A DNA stretch of 64,000 bases, from positions 34,216,955 to 34,280,954 of the forward strand of contig CM055898.1 in the NCBI GenBank assembly GCA_029582155.1, given 5' to 3'. This document shows positions 59,800-64,000 of the stretch, in pieces. Within the stretch, counting starts at the first letter, position 1; every line of letters begins with the position of its first letter. The notes below the pieces were generated by a model. It was given only the letters and a program-made list of their open reading frames with translations, made no database searches and was not told the origin of the DNA. This DNA is from Panopea generosa. Taxonomy: Eukaryota; Mollusca; Bivalvia; Adapedonta; Hiatellidae. A program made the position numbers and the translations under genes.

Positions 59800-61450
59800 A
59801 AAGGCTAGTTGTTAGAGCATCACAAAAGCAAAAATATCAAATAAAAACAAAATTACACATGTCAATATATATATATGTATGCGTGTTTGGTGAGCAACAT
59901 GCCATATGGGCGGGCAGGTGTTTTGCATACAAATTCCCATCATGCAATATCATGGTGTACAGTTTCTTCAAAAAAGCTACAAAAGTTACATGACAAGGTT
60001 TTATTGAATAGGGCACATGTTTGAGGCAAAATGTTTTTTGGCTTTTACTGGCTTGAACTGTTCAAACGAAAATCTTGTTCATGTGATACAGTCTAACAGA
60101 AATTATATTCTGCATATCCACATTTTATAAAATTATAAGCCAGAACACAGTTTGGTATATTTATTTAAAAAAGAAATTTCTGCTTTTAAAAAAATGCGGA
60201 AAAAAAGAGAAATTCATAACTTATTACTTTTTTTTCAAATATAGAAGTTAATAAACTGAACATCATAGATAAAAAGTTTAATCAATAAATTAATAAGTCA
60301 GAGAAAAATAATTTTGAAACATTTTTTTAGTTTACAAGCTGCTGAAATTTATTTCCCAATATACTTCACATTTTTAAATCTATTGTTCTTTGTATCTCCT
60401 TGTATGAAAAAAGAAGAAAACATACCAGTTTCTTTTTTAATAAAGTGTCTACAAATCAAAGAACCAAAAACCATCGACTCAAGCAAGTGCTTCCTCAAAC
60501 ACAACTGGCTGGAAAAATGTACCATGAATAAATACATTGATAGCTAGTTTATTTCTGCAATGTTGGTCACAAATGATACACTCTTTAACATCACAGTAAA
60601 ACTAGATTCATGTTTTCTTTTTTCAGAATTCTATTGGCATTTAACAAGAAACGTTTGACGGATGTCAATAATTGTGCCATTTATATTGGTAGGAAGTTCC
60701 CATGCATACTTCTCAAAGACACTTTTCACTGACCTTGACCCATTTCTGAATAACATAAAATTTCATTGTAAGAGAAGATTATTTTTTACAGGATTTGCTA
60801 TTTATCTAAAATCGATAATTTTGTTACAAGACATGGTACTCTTTCTCAGCCTGTTACAATGTATTGTAAACTAGAACTGTTTCTAAGGTAGAAAGCAATT
60901 AAATTAACAAACGGCCATTCAAAGTTGGTAACAAATCATGCATAAAACAAACTATACGTCTAGTGTATAATAGACAGAAGCCATAGAGTGCCACACAAGA
61001 CAGACTCCGAGCAAAGAGTTATATCTCACGCCAACATTACAACATGTTTTACAATGCTTCACCCGTCATCTTATCATGGTAAAAATAACACAACTTGCTT
61101 TAAATCATTTTTTTCTCCACTATTTTCAGTTCATTTAATTATCTGACTTAAATTAAAGGTAAGTTTCATTTTTTTTTTTTCAGTGTGTCAAAATATAATA
61201 AAATATATTTGTTGAAAAGTTGGTGAAAGAAAACAAATCTAAAAGTGACTTGAAGCAAGTCTTTTATATATACATAAAGAAAGCATTTTGGTTTTAAGAA
61301 ACAATCAAATATAAACACCATGCAAGACAAAAGATAAAATTACTAAAATGCAATAATAAATAGCTAGCCAAAAAATAAAAATAAAATGGTCAGAGCAGAC
61401 AATATAAATAGCGGCTGCACGAAAATGGAAAAGTGTACGATTAGTGAAGT
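59800..61450. other. CELF intron sequence
   Basis: No exon or repeat family was recognised. A short (TA)n run lies near 59862. Confidence 0.5.
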
Positions 61451-61452
61451 AC

Positions 61453-61548
61453 CTGCCGCAGAATTACTGCCACCCTGGTTGTTGGACGTGGAGTTATTAT
61501 TACTGCCAGAATTCGTGCTGGCGAGAGTCGCCAATGCTGCCAGGAGGC
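61453..61548 (-). CDS. CELF: CELF, linker exon (most 5' exon seen)
   Basis: 96 bases (32 codons), phase 1 at both ends. It encodes LLAALATLASTNSGSNNNST then SNNQGGSNSAA. The acceptor is TTTACATCAG and the donor GCAG/GTACTTC. The LLAALATLA phrase fits the Leu/Ala-rich part of the CELF linker after RRM2; the Ser/Asn/Gly tail is low complexity. RRM1 and RRM2 are not in the window and must lie to the right of 64000. Confidence 0.9.
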
Positions 61549-64000
61549 CTGATGTAAAACATGGCTTCTCATTAAACATGGTAGTAACTCAACTCTACAC
61601 TCATGTATTAATCAACATTCATCAATAATAACAGCAAGTCAAGGCCAAACAAAAACTGACAAATTCCAAACTTGTACTGTCTCAATCACATCTCTCACAT
61701 TCATTATTCATTCCAAGTCTTTTGTTTAATTTATTCTGGCACACTTTTCCATACCAAGTTCTAAATGAACTCTTTTATTTGAAATCAAGCCTCCTGTCCC
61801 TTAATTCAGCAACATAGTTAGCACAAATTCTCACTTGAATCTTGATTTTTAAGTTAATTCAAATTGTGTCGCTCACATCATGACATGTAATGACTGCATC
61901 AAGAGAATACTAACAAATAATCTATTTCAAGTGTAGTTGTGACAAATAAAAAAACACAACACAATTCTAACATGTAATTCTAAACTTTAGACCAAAATAT
62001 GTAATGAATTTAGACCAAGTGATTAGAGTTAAAAGGACCAAAAAAAAAAAAGAGTTAAACTTGAACCAGTCAAGTAATTTTTAGTTTATTAAAATTTCTT
62101 GTCCAAGAAAATCTTTAGAAAACTGGACAGACATGGCACTTAAATAGAAGATACTGGGAATAAATAGCAGGCACTATTCATATTTATAAATTGTAAATAA
62201 CAGAAAATAAAAGTTTATGTTTAGTGCCAGAATAGTGCATAGATAAGACTTCTTAAAATCTGCAAAGTCTAATATCCTGGATAGTATTTAACGAGTATAT
62301 ACACTAAATATGGCTTTATACACTGTTCAAATGTAAAAATAATTTCAATTTTTTGTTTACAAAATTTACAATAATTTTTTGCAGAAAACTGAAACTACAA
62401 CTTTTTTTCTACCATTCAAATAAACAAATAATATTCAAAATGGAATTTTCAATTTTGAAAAAAAATAGAAAGTGATTTATGAAACTTTGTACAGTGTTAC
62501 ATCTATAAACGACTCAGACTCTCTCATACACAAATATTATTCAATTCCATTTCTTTGACACGTGTAAAATAACCATAAAATAAATTTGTATTCACATATC
62601 TAACACAACAGAAAAACAATCAATGACAGAAAAAATGTATAAACGTAGGCTTTGGCGATGGAAACTTAAAAACACAACATGAATATATCCAGCAAAACAA
62701 ATGGACATGCACGAAAAAATAATAAATAAACAACTGAAACTTTTACATATATTACACTGAGCACAACAAACAGTTGAAAACAAACGTGGAATTTGTACAC
62801 TAATTTTTAGACTGGACAGAAAGAAATTTACTTAGACATCAAAAAAACAAGAATTCTGCCTCAACTTGCTTCAACATGCTATTTTTAATTAATACCACAT
62901 TTTTTTTTTACATTTCAATATCAAAACTGGACGCAGCAATATCTATTTCAAATACCATTCCCACGGAAGCCTTTTCTTCAAGAAAACCTTTTTTCCAAAT
63001 GATCGGAACAATGCCAGTACAAAGACAACTGTCTAACACTTCAACAGTTTCCCTTCAAGACAAACGAGGATAAAATTATTCAAGAGAAACAACCTCTCTG
63101 GAGAACAAACAACTAGATTGTTGTCATAACGGATACAAAAAAACAACAAAACTTAAATGAGTCATTGCGCAATATTTGCCCCTAATGCAGCAACTTCATT
63201 CAGCAAGTTGCCAAGTTTGTTTAACTGTCTGCTTTCAAGATGACCATTTCAAAATATACCTTTGGTATAGTTACTTAAGTAGAAGGTAGACATTGTTACT
63301 TACACAGTAAACATAATAAACCCATTTGTATTGTCAGTCTTTTCTTTTCAATATTCTGAAATTAAGCTTGACCCTTTGAAAACTTTTATATGATAAAAGT
63401 AACAAAAATAGCAATATCTTTTTTACTTCATCATCCGCCCAAAGGAAGTTTTTATTAGTAAACGTAAAAAAAACCAAAAAACAAGCCCAATACTTCTTTC
63501 TTTAAAGTTTCTTTTTAAAATATCAAAACACATTATGCAACAATACACCAATGTTGTAAACATAACTAAACATTTTCTGCTTTGTATTAAGCCATAATGA
63601 AACAAGACAAGATAAGATGAAACTGTTTGTGAAGATAGATAAAGGAGTGAAGTTTGGTATTGGACGACTCATTGAACCATTTCCAAAATGATCACCTCAA
63701 AACGAAAAGAACCAAGCAGGAATTTATTGTTTAACTTTATGTAAAGTAATGATCACGTGACATGACAGTATTATCAATGCAGATCATAACTCTGGAGAAT
63801 GGGGAAGAAGGATGAGAATAATTCCAGTTTCATTTCCACACCTTGCATAATGTTTCGAGGAAATTAAGTAGAAAACGTGAAATGAAAGAAGAAAACGAAA
63901 CCAAACACACAATGATTTCAAAAAGGAGTCACAGACAAAATTTTACACCAAATAGAAAAACAAACTGTTAAAAAAATATCCAAAATTGTGTGAAAACAAA
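61549..64000. other. CELF intron sequence to the window edge
   Basis: No further CELF exon (RRM1, RRM2 or the following linker) was recognised on the minus strand. AT-rich; the small frames here (for example 62876-63073) show no domain. Confidence 0.55.

Noticed and set aside
61549-64000. Search for the CELF RRM2 exons at the right edge
   Set aside because: No RNP1 or RNP2 motifs were found on the minus strand here, so these exons are probably beyond the window.

Overview
The window looks like nuclear DNA from a mollusc, most probably a bivalve. It is strongly AT-rich and gene-poor, has spliced genes with GT/AG introns, several tRNA-derived SINE families, LINE remnants, TTAA- and TA-flanked MITEs and long minisatellite arrays. 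It also carries the scattered repeats rich in 'gtgaccttgacctt' and 'caagagggccatgat' that I associate with bivalve genomes. No species is claimed.

Two host genes are well supported. One is an intronless seven-transmembrane receptor on the minus strand (15006-16034). The other is the 3' half of a CELF/Bruno-like RNA-binding protein gene, also on the minus strand: seven coding exons between 61548 and 46190, ending in the third RRM and the C-terminus DSKPY-stop. Its RRM1/RRM2 end lies beyond the right edge. All six internal CELF exons seen here are multiples of three and begin and end in phase 1, so each could be skipped without breaking the frame. A strong splice acceptor at 38786 and a donor just after the stop codon suggest a spliced 3' UTR that may reach into the repeat-poor tract between about 29 and 39 kb; this is inference.

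Region by region: 1-14.8 kb is a transposon graveyard. A composite of two divergently oriented LINE tails occurs three times, a 540-bp block with TATTCGAATA repeats occurs twice, and two copies of one TTAA MITE and one SINE sit in individual composite copies whose sister copies preserve the empty sites. Between the second and third composites lies a broken minus-strand element (8.76-11.1 kb) with an OTU/C76-like cysteine-protease remnant, an acidic ORF, a 60-bp coding minisatellite and a KTFFLHTLGI...RGKHN transposase-like fragment. From 15 to 18 kb there is the receptor, unique DNA and a tRNA-Leu-derived SINE. From 18.15 to 19.96 kb there is a 24-bp minisatellite.

From 21.2 to 28.65 kb there is a MITE with long inverted repeats, then a 26-bp minisatellite interrupted by a unique segment (23.6-25.5 kb) and by a 5'-truncated, mutated CR1/Jockey-like LINE (25.59-27.43 kb). 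From 28.65 to 46.19 kb there is mostly non-coding DNA downstream of CELF, with SINEs and a 49-bp/31-bp tandem array. From 46.19 kb to the end lie the CELF exons and introns, the introns holding a 51-bp array, a 35-bp array, SINEs and two copies of a palindrome-bearing TTAA MITE.

All family assignments are by eye from motifs; no database search was made. Most long ORFs in the minisatellites are artefacts of the repeat unit length and are not genes.
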